Virus record (IMG/VR): IMGVR_UViG_3300034072_000766
Location: 1 to 39,588 of that record
Source of the DNA: a virus
Strand: one strand, 5' to 3'
DNA length: 39,588 nucleotides
Position 1 is the first letter of the stretch; every line of letters starts with the position of its first letter. Made by a program: the position numbers and the translations under genes. The notes under the pieces were generated by a model. That model was not told where the DNA came from. It worked only from the letters and a program-made list of their open reading frames with translations, and made no database searches. Positions 38,995 to 39,588 of the stretch are shown here, piece after piece.

Positions 38995-39072
38995 CTTCTA
39001 GGGTCAGCCGAGACCTCCTTAAACGGCATATACAGAAAAGCTCGCAGGGGTGATGACCTGGCGGGCTTTTTT
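38995..39072 (+). ncRNA. Possible small RNA (promoter to terminator)
   Basis: About 78 nt bounded by the promoter at 38959 and the terminator at 39039-39072, with no start codon linked to a ribosome site. The transcript start is estimated from the -10 position. The alternative is that the promoter serves distal late genes by read-through. Confidence 0.3.
39039..39072 (+). terminator. Rho-independent terminator
   Basis: AGCTCGC pairs with GCGGGCT (one G-T), extended by AGG/CCT inside, then TTTTTT. It faces the minus-strand genes ending at 39116, and on that strand it is followed by a short TTTT, so it may work both ways. Confidence 0.75.
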
Positions 39073-39115
39073 GTTGGCAGACGCGGTGCGCGGGCTCCGC
39101 ATCTGCCTCAGTCAG

Positions 39116-39202
39116 TTATCGCTTAAAGCGATCGACAATCTGCATCACAGCTAAAACCGTCGCCGGTATAGCCATGATGAGCAGAAGCACTTCTAGAGAC
39201 AT
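39116..39202 (-). CDS. 28-residue membrane microprotein
   Basis: MSLEVLLLIMAIPATVLAVM then QIVDRFKR: a single transmembrane helix and a basic end. A strong AAAGGAGG lies 6 nt before the ATG on the minus strand. Its start overlaps the preceding minus-strand frame by 10 bases. Role unknown; such peptides can act in membrane stress, superinfection exclusion or toxin systems. Confidence 0.55.
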   Translation of the reverse strand: MSLEVLLLIMAIPATVLAVMQIVDRFKR

Positions 39203-39387
39203 GAGGCCTCCTTTCTATGTTGGCCGGGTTTGGATTGCCGCTTGATGAGGGCGGCCCCACACTCGTCGGAAGCAACAGGCATCCCGCGATGCTTTCGTGC
39301 TCTCCTTATCCGCCGAGTGCTGCCAAGAATGAGGATGACCAGTTCTATTGACGGTTGTCTAGTCAGATTTTGAGTTGAGCGCCGCAT
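39193..39387 (-). CDS. Possible small minus-strand gene
   Basis: From ATG 39387 this frame encodes about 64 residues: MRRSTQNLTRQPSIELVILI, then LGSTRRIRRARKHRGMPVAS and a basic tail. A short hydrophobic segment (IELVILILG) is flanked by many Arg. There is no clear ribosome site, but it overlaps the genes on both sides, consistent with coupled translation. It may also be non-coding. Confidence 0.35.
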   Translation of the reverse strand: MRRSTQNLTRQPSIELVILILGSTRRIRRARKHRGMPVASDECGAALIKRQSKPGQHRKEASCL

Positions 39388-39588
39388 GGATGGCTTCAAT
39401 ATGTTTGTCCAGATCGGATTCGCCACCAACAGGGCGAAGCTGGACGAGCATCTTTTGCACCTCAACCAATATCGGGCGGGCGGCAAGGCCAGTGTGGATT
39501 AGTTGGCGGATGGCTTCGGCGCGAGATGGTAATTCTTCCTGCTGACGACGCCAGTCATCTACTGCCCTGATGAACTCATCGGACACCC
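39359..39588 (-). CDS. Ribbon-helix-helix-like protein, partial
   Basis: MSDEFIRAVDDWRRQQEELP then SRAEAIRQLIHTGLAARPIL is the conserved C-terminal pattern of CopG-like ribbon-helix-helix proteins (D-x-W...SRAEAIRxLI..GL). The first readable in-frame start is GTG 39586, but family members usually have a beta strand before this, so the gene probably continues beyond the window edge. A DNA-binding regulator on the opposite strand to the late genes is expected to be expressed in the lysogen. Confidence 0.6.
   Translation of the reverse strand, partial: VSDEFIRAVDDWRRQQEELPSRAEAIRQLIHTGLAARPILVEVQKMLVQLRPVGGESDLDKHIEAIHAALNSKSD

Noticed and set aside
1-39588. Insertion sequence or transposase
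   Set aside because: No DDE or serine transposase motif and no terminal inverted repeats were seen; the only mobile-element signature is the integrase and its att repeats.

Overview
The window looks like prophage DNA from an alphaproteobacterium, most likely of the Rhizobiales (Agrobacterium, Rhizobium, Ochrobactrum or Mesorhizobium type). The basis is the protein families, moderate to high GC, Gene-Transfer-Agent-like tail assembly chaperones and the recurring ANDN peptide motif. No host housekeeping gene is visible.

I read the layout as one temperate siphophage (the 'outer' phage) interrupted by a second, smaller integrated element. Outer phage, left part (1-12249): a co-directional early region. 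It holds small phage proteins, a Gp157-family protein, a PP-loop (PAPS-reductase-like) protein, a nucleoside-deoxyribosyltransferase-like protein, an SNF2-type helicase next to a DNA methyltransferase, a C5-cytosine methyltransferase, and a primase-polymerase/RepA-like ATPase. A 340-bp origin-like array of 17 GTCCCG hexamers, a VRR-NUC nuclease, an unknown 306-residue protein and an initiator-like tRNA(CAU) follow. Most neighbouring genes overlap by 4 bp (ATGA).

Inner element (12250-28849, 16.6 kb): bounded by a perfect 19-bp direct repeat. It has an AlpA/Xis-like regulator at the left end and a tyrosine integrase at the right end. Between them lie a RepA-like ATPase with its own iteron region and a compact, unusually ordered morphogenesis set: portal, chaperone-like protein, protease-capsid fusion, tail tube, HNH, connectors, TerS, TerL, tape measure and a fused tail chaperone. 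No lysis, tail-tip or CI-type repressor gene is recognisable. It resembles capsid-forming satellites (cf-PICI type) but also carries tail-tube and tape-measure genes.

Outer phage, right part (28850-39588): the late module resumes with a homing-type HNH protein, HNH, TerS, TerL, portal, ClpP-type protease, HK97 capsid, connectors, tail tube and tail chaperone (probably frameshifted). The window ends in a short minus-strand operon of small genes. The outer tape measure, tail tip, integrase and repressor must lie outside the window.

The main points of interest are the satellite-in-phage arrangement, with the att core between a phage tRNA and its terminator; the parallel origin architecture of the two elements (different iterons, the same CCCCTCTTWAGAGGGG-type palindrome, similar RepA C-termini); the fused versus frameshifted tail chaperones; and ssrA-tag-like C-termini on several outer-phage DNA enzymes. 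All names come from reading the sequence; no database search was run.
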